Shown: in pieces, positions 17,183 through 29,100 of the stretch | Position numbering within the stretch: position 1 is the stretch's first letter | How the letters are laid out: each line of letters opens with the position of its first letter | Assembly (NCBI RefSeq): GCF_024357955.1 | Contig: NZ_JANEYT010000005.1 | Location: 1 to 64,000 of the forward strand | Direction: 5' to 3' | DNA from: Photobacterium pectinilyticum | GTDB lineage: Bacteria; Pseudomonadota; Gammaproteobacteria; Enterobacterales; Vibrionaceae | Length of the DNA stretch: 64,000 nt | Notes under the pieces: model-generated | Seen by the model: only the letters and a program-made list of their open reading frames with translations | What the model was told of the DNA's origin: nothing | The model's database searches: none | Position numbers and translations under genes: made by a program

Positions 17183-20100
17183 GGGCCATTAAACTCTGTC
17201 TTTGGTTATTGATGCTGGTAATCGCTCCTCCGGCTTCAGCGTTGGAATTCCGTTTTGGTGAGTACCAGTTATCAGATCAGGGAATTGCTGATTGTATCGG
17301 TATTGGGGCAGCAAAAAGCTGTGAAATTAAATTTGATCAGCCTTTTAGCACTAAACCTCTGGTGTTTCTGATGCCCACGATCGAAGAGGGAGATGGCCGG
17401 GATGCACCTTCTACCTTGCGCCTTATCAATGTAACTAAAACCGGTGCTACGTTCCGGCAATATATTGCTCCGATGAGAAGTGGGATCGAGCTCAAGTCAG
17501 TTGGAAATATATGCTCTCCCAACACGAAGAGTAACTACTGTTTGGAAACGGTACCGATGGATAAAGTGCGATATTTTGCCATTGAGCCCGGAACGCTGAA
17601 TTTTGGTGATAAGGGGCGGATACAAGCTGGCACTGTTGAGATCAGTCGGTACTTGGTGGGAGGCAATGGCGTCAACAACAATAACCTACAGGATGTATCA
17701 TCACCGGTAAATTATAATGCCGCGTTTAATAATCCAGGGGTACTGCTTAGCCTGCAAGGAAATGGCCAGACTGACATAGGTTCTCAGCAGCGTTGGGTTA
17801 CGCCAGTGGTGACTGCAGTACAGCAAGACTTGAACAGGGTTTTTGTTGCTTTGGATCGCTCTGAGCTGGCGAGTGGCGGTCATTATGGTGGCGAAGCGCA
17901 AGAGGTGGCATATATCGTCGCTGAGGGGCAAGGGAGTCATAAAGGCTTGCAGTTTGCGATGGGGGCGGGGGCAACCCTGAATACCTTGGTTAACGGCTTG
18001 AAGCAGTTCGATCAAGTGACTGAACCTACGCTACGCCAATGTGCTGCAACGACATCGGTACCATCTGGTTTTTCCAGTGAGCCTTTTATTATCGCCTCGA
18101 AAAATTCACGCAAAGGCAACAATGGTGGCTGGATCCGTTTATGTCGACTGGGGCCGTCTGGGAGTGACGGTTATAACGTAAGTTTTGTAAATGATGAAGA
18201 TCTAAACGAAGGGAAACTTAACAGCGTTGAGCGTAAGCATCTTAGCGAGGACATTGGTTATATGGCTTTCCAGCGTAAGGCGAGCGAAGCAACGTGTGAA
18301 GTATTCCCTGGACCTGCTCAGACTTGGACTGATCGCAGTAATTATCAAGCCAAACTCCATCATTTGGCTTTGATTAATGGTACTTACCAAGAGAATGGTG
18401 GGCATTACCTGTGGTTTAACACGACATCGAATGGCACGTCTACCGCTTGTGATGGTCAAGCATGTCTCTACCCTACCAATGCACAGCCTGATAAGTGGGC
18501 CACAGAGGTTGAACTCGGCGACTTCGTGGTTACGGATCAGAACGCGCCTGATTATGGTCAAGATAATACTCTTGAAGAGTACGGCACATTTTATATGGGG
18601 AATGCCACCGATAAGGTTGAAGAGCTTCGCAATGGGGCTGGTGAGCGTATTCGTTTATTGGAACTAAATAATGGGGCGGCCTTGCATTTATATGAAGGCA
18701 CTTATTGGTTTGAAGAGATACGGATTAATTCGGCAAGTCATATTGTTACTCACGGTAATGTCATTGTTCATACCAAGAATTTGAATCTAGCTGATTTCTC
18801 TACAATGGGCCCGCAAAGTGGTGAGCCGGATTCGTTACAACTATATGCTCATGAAGGCAAAAACATTGAGGATACCAATGTTTATTTGAGTAAAGGTAGC
18901 TCTATAACAGGCTTGGTCTATTCACAATCTGAAGTAACCTTGGCTGGTGGAGATTGTAAAAGTGATAATGATTGTGAGGTTACATCAATTACCGGCGCGG
19001 TGACGGCGGCCCGGTTGGAGATGAATAGCAGTAAGTATATCCCGACGGCAGTGATCAACGGCAACAGCTCTTGTTTTGACACCACGCCAGATTTCACTTT
19101 GGACATAACCCCTGATTGGCAACAGAACATGTTGTGTGAGAGCCAGGAGGTGTTGTTCAGCCTAGCGCCTGACGATGCTGGCGGGGATACCTTTGACGGT
19201 GGTATCACGGTCAGTATTACGGCTAAGTCTGGACAGTCGGCTTCTGGGGTTTGGTCGACCTCGGCGCTGGAAGGGAGTAATTACGGCCAGCCTTTTCAAG
19301 ATGGGGTACCTTTTACGGTGCCGGTGAGTGCGCTTGATAACAACAAAAAACAGCTGTGGTTCAAGAGTGACTATCTCGGTGAACTAGAGTTAACGGCAAC
19401 CATTGACGGTCTCAGCGGTAATCCTCCGGTTGGTCGGTATCAGTTTTTACCAGGGGGCTTTGTTATCACACCTAACCCCTTGCGGCTAGTCGCCGGAAGG
19501 CCTGCGGAAATCACAGTGAAGGCGATGGCCTGTGATACCGGTGATTCTGTTATCAGTGAATATTCTGGAAACAAAACGCTGGACATCAAAACAAAATACG
19601 ACAAGCCTGCAACGAGCAATAGCCGTAACGATAAAGTTGTGCTGCAAAATACCGCGGGTACAGACATTAAAACTTGGCAAGGCTCGCAGGGCCAATTCGC
19701 CTTTGTTGATGGTGTCGCCAGTGGTATCCCTGTCAAATACGACGATGCCGGTGAGATGACGCTGACTTTATCTGATCCTAAGTGTACTAAGGACAGCTGT
19801 GATTTGGCTTCTATCGGTGGCGAGTCTTCGCAGATCAAGCAGTTGCCAACAGGTTGGCAGGGATTAACTGGGTCGGTATTGGTTCAAAGTCGCCCTTACA
19901 CATTTGCTTTGTGTAATGCTGGTGCTCACGCTGTTGAGCTGGCAACCGGAACGGCATACAACGGTGACGCATTCATTTCCGCGGGCGAAGTATTCCAGAC
20001 CAAGGTTAAACCCGTGATTTGGTTTGAGAGCGATAATGCTAACAATGATATCGATGACAGTGGCAATGCTACCGCAATGGTGGATAGTCGCAATCTATGC

Positions 20101-21483
20101 CAAAGGGCTATCACACCGAACTTCTACGCCAGTGATGCACCGAAAGCGACAGTGGCACTTTCCATCCCTTCAGGGGAAGGGGTCAAACCGCATTCGCCAA
20201 CTGAAGATGGGGCGATTAGCGGTAACTTGAGCAGTACACCATTGAGCAATGAGGCCGTACAAAGCAATGACTTTTCCGCCAGCTGGGATGAAGTAGGCAG
20301 TATTCAATTGCAGGCCTCGACTTTGGGTGATTATTTGGGAATGACTATGAATATGGGCTATCGTCCGGTTGGTCGCTTCTACCCTGATTCTTTTACTATT
20401 GTCTCTGTTGAAAGTGGTAAAAAATACCCTGACAGCCAATCATTTGTTTATATGAACCAGCCGTTTACTGCTCAATTCAAGGTCGAAGCACAGAATGCTG
20501 CAGGGGAGCCAACCCAAAACTACGGACACTTTGCGCCTCCAAAGCAGGTCGCCATTGAGATTGCTGCGATAGATACCAATGTCGAACGTGGAAAGGTCAA
20601 TGATTTAGGTGGGCGAATTGATTGGGGAGGGCTACCTAGCAGTTGGAATAAAAACTGGAATAATGCACACATTACGGTGGATTGGTTTACCCTGGCCTTT
20701 AAGCGGGATGTCAAAAGTGCCGCTTCACAAGATAAGGCCGTCACCACTGAGCCTGACGGCCCCTATGATGTTGCGTTGGGTATTATGCGGGAGAGTATGG
20801 GCGTCAATGAGGCAAATTCTATTGGCTACCCGGGCATTGAAGTCGATCACGAGCTGTTCCCGTGCGATCTGAGTAAGGATGGTTGCACTGATGCTGACTC
20901 TAGGGGGGTAATGGAATTTGCAACGTTTAATACTCGCTATGGCCGTATGGCACTAGATGGTGTCTCCGGCCGCTTCGACAGTGAATTGTCGATCCCACTT
21001 CGGGTTGAGTATTGGGACAGTCCTTTGACAGATTGGGTGAGGAACACCCAAGACAGCCGTGCTGCCTTTAATGGCCAGCTAGCGTGCAAACAAATTATTT
21101 CCCAATCTGACACTGCCGTGACAAGCGCCTCGTACACTCAAGGCTCTGGACATGTAGAGTCAGGGGATATCCGCTCCGGCGAGTTTGTTGCGGTGCCAAC
21201 AAACGCAAAAGATGATGACGGTAATCCATTGATTTACCGTGAGCAGGTACGTTTTTGGCAGAAAGTGATTAGCGATAAGCCTAAAGCGATAGATAATGAA
21301 CCTGAAATCCGTTGTGAAGGCGGACCTTCCAGTGACCATAGCAATTATCAGCCATGGTTGACGTTCGACTGGCGTGGTAAAGGTGATGAGAGCCCGCACT
21401 CGACAGTGACCTTTGGTGCCTTCCGAGGTAACGACCGCGTGCTCTACCGCGGTGAAAAAGGCATTAATACAATGCTCGATTAA
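17179..21483 (+). CDS. mshQ: MSHA large secreted protein MshQ, putative tip adhesin
   Basis: A 1434-residue exported protein. A signal peptide MRAIKLCLWLLMLVIAPPASA is followed by beta-rich, Cys-containing domains: an N-terminal domain with FDQPFSTKPLVFLMPTIEEG (about 50-75), a polymer-like autotransporter-style stretch near 490-640 (VTHGNVIVHTKNLN, TGLVYSQSEVTLAG), Ig-like repeats around 650-960, and a C-terminal region typical of MshQ proteins, which I recall as the Pfam family DUF6701. It lacks a pilin leader. Sitting last in the minor-pilin cluster it resembles PilY1-type tip proteins in position, though not in sequence. GGAG lies 11 bases before the ATG, which overlaps the mshP stop. No terminator follows. 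Confidence 0.88.
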   Translation: MRAIKLCLWLLMLVIAPPASALEFRFGEYQLSDQGIADCIGIGAAKSCEIKFDQPFSTKPLVFLMPTIEEGDGRDAPSTLRLINVTKTGATFRQYIAPMRSGIELKSVGNICSPNTKSNYCLETVPMDKVRYFAIEPGTLNFGDKGRIQAGTVEISRYLVGGNGVNNNNLQDVSSPVNYNAAFNNPGVLLSLQGNGQTDIGSQQRWVTPVVTAVQQDLNRVFVALDRSELASGGHYGGEAQEVAYIVAEGQGSHKGLQFAMGAGATLNTLVNGLKQFDQVTEPTLRQCAATTSVPSGFSSEPFIIASKNSRKGNNGGWIRLCRLGPSGSDGYNVSFVNDEDLNEGKLNSVERKHLSEDIGYMAFQRKASEATCEVFPGPAQTWTDRSNYQAKLHHLALINGTYQENGGHYLWFNTTSNGTSTACDGQACLYPTNAQPDKWATEVELGDFVVTDQNAPDYGQDNTLEEYGTFYMGNATDKVEELRNGAGERIRLLELNNGAALHLYEGTYWFEEIRINSASHIVTHGNVIVHTKNLNLADFSTMGPQSGEPDSLQLYAHEGKNIEDTNVYLSKGSSITGLVYSQSEVTLAGGDCKSDNDCEVTSITGAVTAARLEMNSSKYIPTAVINGNSSCFDTTPDFTLDITPDWQQNMLCESQEVLFSLAPDDAGGDTFDGGITVSITAKSGQSASGVWSTSALEGSNYGQPFQDGVPFTVPVSALDNNKKQLWFKSDYLGELELTATIDGLSGNPPVGRYQFLPGGFVITPNPLRLVAGRPAEITVKAMACDTGDSVISEYSGNKTLDIKTKYDKPATSNSRNDKVVLQNTAGTDIKTWQGSQGQFAFVDGVASGIPVKYDDAGEMTLTLSDPKCTKDSCDLASIGGESSQIKQLPTGWQGLTGSVLVQSRPYTFALCNAGAHAVELATGTAYNGDAFISAGEVFQTKVKPVIWFESDNANNDIDDSGNATAMVDSRNLCQRAITPNFYASDAPKATVALSIPSGEGVKPHSPTEDGAISGNLSSTPLSNEAVQSNDFSASWDEVGSIQLQASTLGDYLGMTMNMGYRPVGRFYPDSFTIVSVESGKKYPDSQSFVYMNQPFTAQFKVEAQNAAGEPTQNYGHFAPPKQVAIEIAAIDTNVERGKVNDLGGRIDWGGLPSSWNKNWNNAHITVDWFTLAFKRDVKSAASQDKAVTTEPDGPYDVALGIMRESMGVNEANSIGYPGIEVDHELFPCDLSKDGCTDADSRGVMEFATFNTRYGRMALDGVSGRFDSELSIPLRVEYWDSPLTDWVRNTQDSRAAFNGQLACKQIISQSDTAVTSASYTQGSGHVESGDIRSGEFVAVPTNAKDDDGNPLIYREQVRFWQKVISDKPKAIDNEPEIRCEGGPSSDHSNYQPWLTFDWRGKGDESPHSTVTFGAFRGNDRVLYRGEKGINTMLD

Positions 21484-21589
21484 ATAAAATGCCGATCTGT
21501 GGCAGGTTTGACAAAGCTTACCTTGTCTCGATCCGCCCCCCTTGATACATTTAGCGCAATTTAACGAATTTGTGAGCTTGCAGGATTAG

Positions 21590-22642
<1,053 letters not shown>

Positions 22643-22682
22643 TGCCCGCCCGGGCATATCGACAAACAGGTTATAGTGTTAC

Positions 22683-23543
22683 ATGAAACCTATCTTTGGC
22701 AGGGGGCCTTCCCTGCAACTGCGCCTGTTTCTTGCCATTTTACTGTCGGTTGGCCTTATGCTAGCCGACAGTCGTCTTGACGCCTTTGCCAACGTCCGTT
22801 ACCTACTCAATTCAGCTATCTCTCCATTGCAATATGCGGCCAATTTGCCGCGTGATTTGCTCGGTGGTGTATCCGGACAGTTCAGCTCGCACCGGCGTCT
22901 GCTGGCAGAAAACAAAGCTTTGCAACGTGATCTGCTGGTTCAGCAGAGTGACGTATTGCTGCTCGAGCAGCTAAAACAAGAAAACCAGCGCCTGCGTGAG
23001 CTACTAGGCTCGCCGTTTGTTCGCGATGAGAAAAAGCTAATCGCCGAGGTAATGGCTGTTGATTCAGATCCCTACAGTCATCAGGTGATGATCGATAAGG
23101 GACGGGTAGACGGTGTCTACGAAGGCCAACCAGTGATCAACGAGAAGGGGATTGTCGGCCAGGTTTCGTATGTGGGCGCCCACAACAGTCGGGTCTTGTT
23201 GCTGATTGACCCAACTCATGCGATCCCGGTTCAGGTAGTCCGCAATGATATTCGGGTCATTGCTTCTGGCAGTGGCCAGATAGATCAGATCCAGCTGGAG
23301 CACGTGCCAAGCAGTACCGACATCGAAGTGGGTGACTTGCTGGTGAGCTCTGGTTTGGGTGGCCGTTACCCAGAAGGGTATCCGGTTGGCAACGTGACTG
23401 AGTTTTCGTTTGATAACAAACGTCCGTTTGCTCAGATAAAGGCGAAGCCAACCGTACAGTTTGATCGTCTGCGTTATCTGCTGTTGGTATGGCCAACTCC
23501 GCGTGAAACCTTGACTGAAGGAGAGTTCAATAGTGGCGAATAG
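22683..23543 (+). CDS. mreC: Rod-shape protein MreC
   Basis: Bitopic periplasmic scaffold linking MreB to the PBP2-RodA synthase. 286 residues: short cytoplasmic tail, membrane helix at about 12-30 (LQLRLFLAILLSVGLML), coiled coil (about 65-105, LLAENKALQRDLLVQQSDVL), then two beta domains with the conserved DKGRVDGVYEGQPV and LVSSGLGGRYPEGYPVG segments. Follows mreB by 40 bp and overlaps mreD by 11 bp. Confidence 0.96.
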   Translation: MKPIFGRGPSLQLRLFLAILLSVGLMLADSRLDAFANVRYLLNSAISPLQYAANLPRDLLGGVSGQFSSHRRLLAENKALQRDLLVQQSDVLLLEQLKQENQRLRELLGSPFVRDEKKLIAEVMAVDSDPYSHQVMIDKGRVDGVYEGQPVINEKGIVGQVSYVGAHNSRVLLLIDPTHAIPVQVVRNDIRVIASGSGQIDQIQLEHVPSSTDIEVGDLLVSSGLGGRYPEGYPVGNVTEFSFDNKRPFAQIKAKPTVQFDRLRYLLLVWPTPRETLTEGEFNSGE

Positions 23544-24021
23544 TCGCGCTAACGGCCGAATGTGGATTTGGCTGTCGTTTTTAATTGCGCTGATTTTGCA
23601 AGCTGCTCCTTGGCCAGGAGAGCTGGAGCCTTTCCGTCCCTCCTGGGTAGTGCTGGTTGCCTTTTACTGGGTGTTGGCGTTGCCGCACCGGGTGAACGTC
23701 GGGACGGCATTACTGCTGGGCTTGCTGTGGGACTTGATGCTCGGCTCGACGTTAGGGGTACGTGGCTTGATGATGTCAGTACTGTGCTACATCGTCGCAC
23801 TTAACTTCCAGGTATTGCGTAATCTCTCATTATGGCAGCAGGCCCTGCTGGTTGCCTTACTGACACTCGGTGGTAAGTTGGTCGAATTCTGGGCCGAATA
23901 CTTAGTATCGGTGATCACTTTTGACCCTGAAAGACTGTGGGCTGTGTTACTTAACTTCTTGTTATGGCCATGGTTATTTCTGCTGCTGCGACGGATGCGA
24001 CGTAAGCTCTCAATTCGTTAA
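23533..24021 (+). CDS. mreD: Rod-shape protein MreD
   Basis: A 162-residue polytopic inner-membrane protein with about five helices, working with MreC. It starts with GTG at 23533, supported by AAGGAGAG 8-10 bases upstream and by overlap with the mreC end. Conserved features include WVVLVAFYWVLALPHRVNVG and LWDLMLGSTLGVRGL. Confidence 0.94.
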   Translation: MANSRANGRMWIWLSFLIALILQAAPWPGELEPFRPSWVVLVAFYWVLALPHRVNVGTALLLGLLWDLMLGSTLGVRGLMMSVLCYIVALNFQVLRNLSLWQQALLVALLTLGGKLVEFWAEYLVSVITFDPERLWAVLLNFLLWPWLFLLLRRMRRKLSIR

Positions 24022-24116
24022 ATTAGTCTCCCAATGGGATCCGTTCAGTGCTAGGGTGTAAACAGACACATCGAACGAGCTTGAGTGGATCGCATTGATT
24101 TATCACACAAAACCAA

Positions 24117-24707
24117 ATGAATGATATCATGTCGACACCGCAATTATATTTGGCCTCGGGCTCTCCGCGCCGTAAAGAACTCCTGACCCAGCTCGGCTAC
24201 CAGTTTGAGCGGGTCGTGGTAGATGTTGAAGAGCTGCACCAGGCTGGCGAATCGCCAGCAGATTATGTCCAGCGGTTGTCGGTAGACAAGGCGCTGGCTG
24301 GGGTTGCGGTGGTCGATGGTAGGGCGCCGGTATTGGGGGCTGATACTATTGTGGTCGCGGGCGAGCGTATTTTGGAAAAACCCAAGGACTTTGACGACGC
24401 CCAGCAGATGCTGCGCCTGTTGTCAGGTCAGCGCCATCAGGTGATGACGGCAGTGACCGTGGCCAGTGATGAGCGTCGAGAAACGCGCTTGGTCGTTACC
24501 GACGTGTGGTTCAAGACACTGTCAGAAAAAGAAATCGAAGACTACTGGCACAGTGGTGAGCCGCAGGACAAAGCAGGAAGCTATGGCATTCAGGGGATCG
24601 GCGGTAAGTTCGTCGAACGTATCGATGGCAGTTATTACGCTGTGGTGGGGTTACCTTTGGTGGAAACCGACATCATGGTTCAAGACTTTTTAGGTTTATC
24701 AAATTAG
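24117..24707 (+). CDS. maf: Maf-family nucleotide pyrophosphatase (YhdE)
   Basis: House-cleaning dTTP/UTP pyrophosphatase of the YhdE type. It has the Maf signature SGSPRRKELL near the N-terminus, the central LGADTIVV with the catalytic Asp, and the C-terminal YGIQGIGGKFVERIDGSYY. 196 residues from the ATG at 24117; an ATG four codons later (24129) gives MSTPQLYLASGS, also plausible. Neither has a clear ribosome site. It precedes rng by 8 bp, as in E. coli. Confidence 0.93.
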   Translation: MNDIMSTPQLYLASGSPRRKELLTQLGYQFERVVVDVEELHQAGESPADYVQRLSVDKALAGVAVVDGRAPVLGADTIVVAGERILEKPKDFDDAQQMLRLLSGQRHQVMTAVTVASDERRETRLVVTDVWFKTLSEKEIEDYWHSGEPQDKAGSYGIQGIGGKFVERIDGSYYAVVGLPLVETDIMVQDFLGLSN

Positions 24708-24715
24708 AGGCAACC

Positions 24716-26185
24716 ATGAGCACAGAGCTGCTAATTAACGTGACCCCGAGTGAAACTCGTGTCGCCATGATCGAGGCAGGGAGCCTTCAGGAAGTCCATA
24801 TCGAACGCGAATCCAAGCGCGGGATTGTTGGCAATATCTATAAAGGGCGCGTCAGCCGGGTGTTACCGGGGATGCAGGCTGCCTTTGTTGATATTGGCCT
24901 TGAAAAAGCAGCGTTCCTGCATGCGTCAGATATTGTTCCGCACACCGAGTGTGTGGCAGAAAACGAAAAGCAACAGTTTCAGGTTCGCGATATTTCAGAG
25001 TTGGTTCGCCAGGGCCAAGACTTGGTGGTGCAGGTGGTTAAAGATCCGCTAGGTACCAAAGGTGCGCGTCTGACAACCGATGTGACGCTACCCTCTCGCT
25101 ACTTGGTGTTTATGCCTGGGGCAAGCCATGTCGGTGTGTCGCAGCGCATTGAAAGTGAGGTTGAGCGCGAGCGCCTGAAAGCGGTAGTCAATGAGTACTG
25201 CGATGATCTGGGTGGCTTTATTATTCGTACCGCTGCCGAAGGGGCGACCGATGAGGAGATGGCACAAGATGCCGCCTTCCTCAAGCACCTGTGGCGTAAA
25301 GTCCTTGAGCGTCGTGCGAAATATAAACCAAAATCCATGCTATACGGTGAACTGGGGCTGGCACAGCGTATTTTGCGCGATTTTGTTGGTACCGAGCTCG
25401 ATGGTATTCAGGTCGATTCCCGCTTGGGCTTCGAGAAACTCAAGGAGTTTACCGATGAGTTTGTGCCAGAGCTGAGCGAAAAGTTGGAATACTATGCCGG
25501 CGAGCAGCCAATCTTTGATTTGTTCGATACCGAGAATGAAATCCAGCGCTCGCTTGATCGTAAGGTCGAGCTGAAATCGGGCGGTTATCTGATCATCGAT
25601 CAAACCGAGGCGATGACGACTATCGATATTAACACTGGTGCTTTTGTTGGCCGCCGTAACCTTGAAGAAACCATCTTCAACACCAATATCGAGGCGACTA
25701 AGGCTATTGCTCGTCAGTTGCGATTGCGCAACCTTGGCGGGATCATCATTATCGATTTTATCGATATGGCTCACGATGATCACCGTCGCCGGGTGTTGGT
25801 GGCGCTGGAGCAGGCCTTGTCCTACGATAGGGTTAAGACCAACATTAATGGTTTTACCCAGCTGGGCCTGGTTGAAATGACGCGTAAGCGGACTCGCGAG
25901 AGTATCGAGCATGTATTGTGCGATACCTGCCCGACCTGTGAAGGGCGCGGAACAGTGAAAACCGTCGAAAGTGTCTGTTATGAAACTCTGCGCGAAATTA
26001 CTCGAGTCAACCGTGCCTACGATGCGGATAGGTTTGTAGTATATGTGTCTCCGGCTGTGGCTGAAGTGCTGGCGGGCGATGAGTACCATGCGCTTGCTGA
26101 ACTAGAGGTTTTCATCGGTAAGCAGGTCAAAGTCAAAGCTGAGCCTCTGTATATACAAGAACAGTTTGATGTCGTGATGATGTAA
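24716..26185 (+). CDS. rng: Ribonuclease G
   Basis: Endoribonuclease that matures the 16S rRNA 5' end and decays some mRNAs. 489 residues, full length: an S1 domain (about 36-125, RGIVGNIYKGRVSRVLPGMQ), RNase H-like and 5' sensor regions, catalytic aspartates in TTIDINTGAFVG and IIIIDFIDM, and the zinc-link CDTCPTCEGRG. GAGGCAACC precedes the ATG. Part of the maf-rng-yhdP run. Confidence 0.97.
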   Translation: MSTELLINVTPSETRVAMIEAGSLQEVHIERESKRGIVGNIYKGRVSRVLPGMQAAFVDIGLEKAAFLHASDIVPHTECVAENEKQQFQVRDISELVRQGQDLVVQVVKDPLGTKGARLTTDVTLPSRYLVFMPGASHVGVSQRIESEVERERLKAVVNEYCDDLGGFIIRTAAEGATDEEMAQDAAFLKHLWRKVLERRAKYKPKSMLYGELGLAQRILRDFVGTELDGIQVDSRLGFEKLKEFTDEFVPELSEKLEYYAGEQPIFDLFDTENEIQRSLDRKVELKSGGYLIIDQTEAMTTIDINTGAFVGRRNLEETIFNTNIEATKAIARQLRLRNLGGIIIIDFIDMAHDDHRRRVLVALEQALSYDRVKTNINGFTQLGLVEMTRKRTRESIEHVLCDTCPTCEGRGTVKTVESVCYETLREITRVNRAYDADRFVVYVSPAVAEVLAGDEYHALAELEVFIGKQVKVKAEPLYIQEQFDVVMM

Positions 26186-26199
26186 AGCGGGGCAATAGC

Positions 26200-29100
26200 G
26201 TGACAACAGTTCCAGTTCGACTGGCACGTGGATTAATGTGGCTGGTACTGACGGTGTTAGTACTGGCCGCTGTTGCGATCAGCGGTCTACGTTTTTATCT
26301 TCCTCAGCTCAATGAATACCGTGAGCCGATCCGCCTATGGGCCTCCGATCAAATCGATATGGATCTTGACGTTGAGTTGGTCGAGGGGCATTGGCGCAAT
26401 CTCGGCCCATCGTTGGTACTGCAGGGGGTTAAGGTCAATTTACCGGGGGCTCCCGAGTCGCTGGTTAAGGTCGGTGATGTCTCGATGCAGCTCGATATGC
26501 TGGGATCGGTGCTTAACCTTAGCCCGGTATTCCAAGATATTCGGATCGATGAATTGAGCTTGGATCTTACCCGCCTATCCGGCAGTGACAGCAATAAAGC
26601 CGCTAGCTCAGAGCAAAGCCAGATGGCAACCATTGAGCGGCTGGAAGAATTGCTGTTTGTGCAGCTGGGGCAGTTTTCTGTCCGTAACTCAGATATCACC
26701 CTGCTGTCTCCGGCTGATGAGAAGCTGACAGTCGATATTCAGCAGTTGAAGTGGGACACCCATAACCGCCAACGCCGGGCGGAAGGGATTGTCAGCATTG
26801 CAGACACCCACTTTAGCCAAATGCAAGTGATTGCTAACCTCTCCGATAACCGCTCTTGGGCCAAGATGTCCGGTGACATCTACCTTCAGGCGCGTAATCT
26901 TTCTGTAACCCCGTGGCTAAACAAGCAGCACCTGACTGATACCAATATCACTGGTAGTAACCTTAATGCCGAAGTGTGGCTGACGTTATCCAATGGTGCC
27001 TTGCAGCAGAGCTTGGTCAAGCTCGATGATAGCTTCCTACGCTGGCAGTTGGGCGAAGATAAACACCAGTTTAGAGTCAAGCAGGGGCTGGTCAAGCTTC
27101 TGCCTCTGGAAAATGAAAGCGGTGAGCCGGGCTGGCGGATCGACAGCGACCAAATGGTACTGGAGACTGATAAAGCACAATGGCCGGCTTTTGATATTGC
27201 GGCAAGCTGGTTACCCAGCGACTGGCAGTTAGCGGCTACTCACCTTTCTCTTGAGCATCTGCAGCCATTTATCACATTCTTGCCGGATGATAGTGCGCTG
27301 GTTGATGTGCTGTCGACATTGCAGCCATCGGGCCAGATCAGCGATATTCGGGTCGCAGCTAAAGGTGATGATGCGCCACAGTTCTCTTTTCATGTCAGTC
27401 AGTTGGGGGTTAAGCAGTGGGAGCTACTGCCGGGGATCCACAAACTGGATGCTACTGTGGCGGGTAACACCCAAGGTGGCCGCGCGGTCGTTAACCTACA
27501 AGACGATGAATTACCTTATGGTGATGTCTTCCAGGCACCGCTGAAAATTGATGCAGCGGATGTGACTGCCTACTGGCAGGTGGGCGACGACGGTTGGCGC
27601 TTGTGGAGTGACAAAATTGATGTCGCCACCCCACACCTAAAAGTTGATGGGCAATTTAGGTTAGATTTCCCGGCTGAGGCGCCGTCGTGGTTGTCATTCT
27701 ACGGTGAAGCGAGCCTGAATAATGCCGGTGAAACCTGGCGTTACCTACCCACCTTGGCGCTGGGCCGCAGCTTGACTGATTATCTGTCGGCAGCGATCCG
27801 CGGCGGTCAGGCTAAGTCAGCCCAACTGCTGTGGTATGGCGAGCTGTCCGATTTCCCTTACGGCAATCATGACGGTGTTTTTCAGGCCTATGTCCCGCTG
27901 CGTAACGGCACGTTCAGTTTTGATACCGCCTGGCCAGAGCTGACCGATCTTAAGCTTGATCTGCTGTTTGAAAATGATTTTATGTACCTCGATGCGACGC
28001 ATGCCAAAACCATGGGCGCGACGGCATCCCGGGTGACCGGTGATGCTGAGCTCAGCAGTGATGGCCACTTGAAACTGAAGGTTGATGTGGCAGCTGAAGG
28101 CGAGCAGGTACGTGATTATATGTTGGCGACCCCGCTAGTGGACTCGGTGGGGGCGGCGCTGACGACGGTGCAGGTCGGTGGACCCGTTACCTCACAGTTC
28201 AAACTCGATATTCCGTTTGACGGCACCGATGTCAGGGCCTGGGGCAGTGCCGAGCTGACCGATAACCAAGTACAGCTTGAGGCGCCGCCGCTCACCCTTG
28301 AAGGGGCGAGCGGAACTATTACGTTTGATGATGACAAGGTGTCGGCGGAGACACTGACTGCAAACTTGCTGGCGCAACCGCTTACAGTGGGCTTTACCGG
28401 GAACAGCGTGGCGGATGGCTACCGGGTTGATGTTGCTCTCGGTGGTGATTGGCAAATTGAAACCCTGCAACAACAGGTACAGGATCCGTTGTTGGCCAAG
28501 GTGAAGGGCCGCACCCGCTGGCAAGGTAGCGTTGGCGTTGATCTCAACGATACCGGTTTTAAATATCAGGTCGGGATTGAAGCGGCCTTGGCCGATGCTG
28601 TTAGTTCATTACCCTATCCGCTGGCACTGAAATCAGGTAGCCCTGATGCGTTTAAGCTTGATGTGGCTGGTAACGGGCAGGCCTTGGTCGGTAAGGCAAT
28701 ACTGCCGGATGTACTCTACCAAGCTAAGATTAACCTTACCGGTGAGAAGCTCAATATTGATGCCAGCCAGATGGCCGTTGGTAGTACCGCGCTGCGTCCG
28801 CTTAAACACGGAGAGCACGGCCTGGATATTGTGGCCGATAAGGTTGATGGCGACCGCTGGGCTGATTTAATTTCGGCTGTTCATGACAACGTTGAAGCGG
28901 AGGCTGTTTCCGGTAGCGCATCAGTGAAGCCGGATATTCCTACCCCTTCCCGTATCGGTGCCAAGGTTCGTCAGCTTAAACTGGCCTCACTGGATTGGAA
29001 CAGGGTTGACTTGTCGGCGAATAAGCGTGGTGAAACGTGGCAGATCCGCCTCGACAGTCGGGAGGCGAAAGGACTCGCTCGTTGGCCTCAGGGGCAGCCG

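Noticed and set aside
25340-26089. 249-codon minus-strand open frame inside rng
   Set aside because: Antisense to conserved RNase G; no homology is recognisable and its reading comes from the codon bias of rng.
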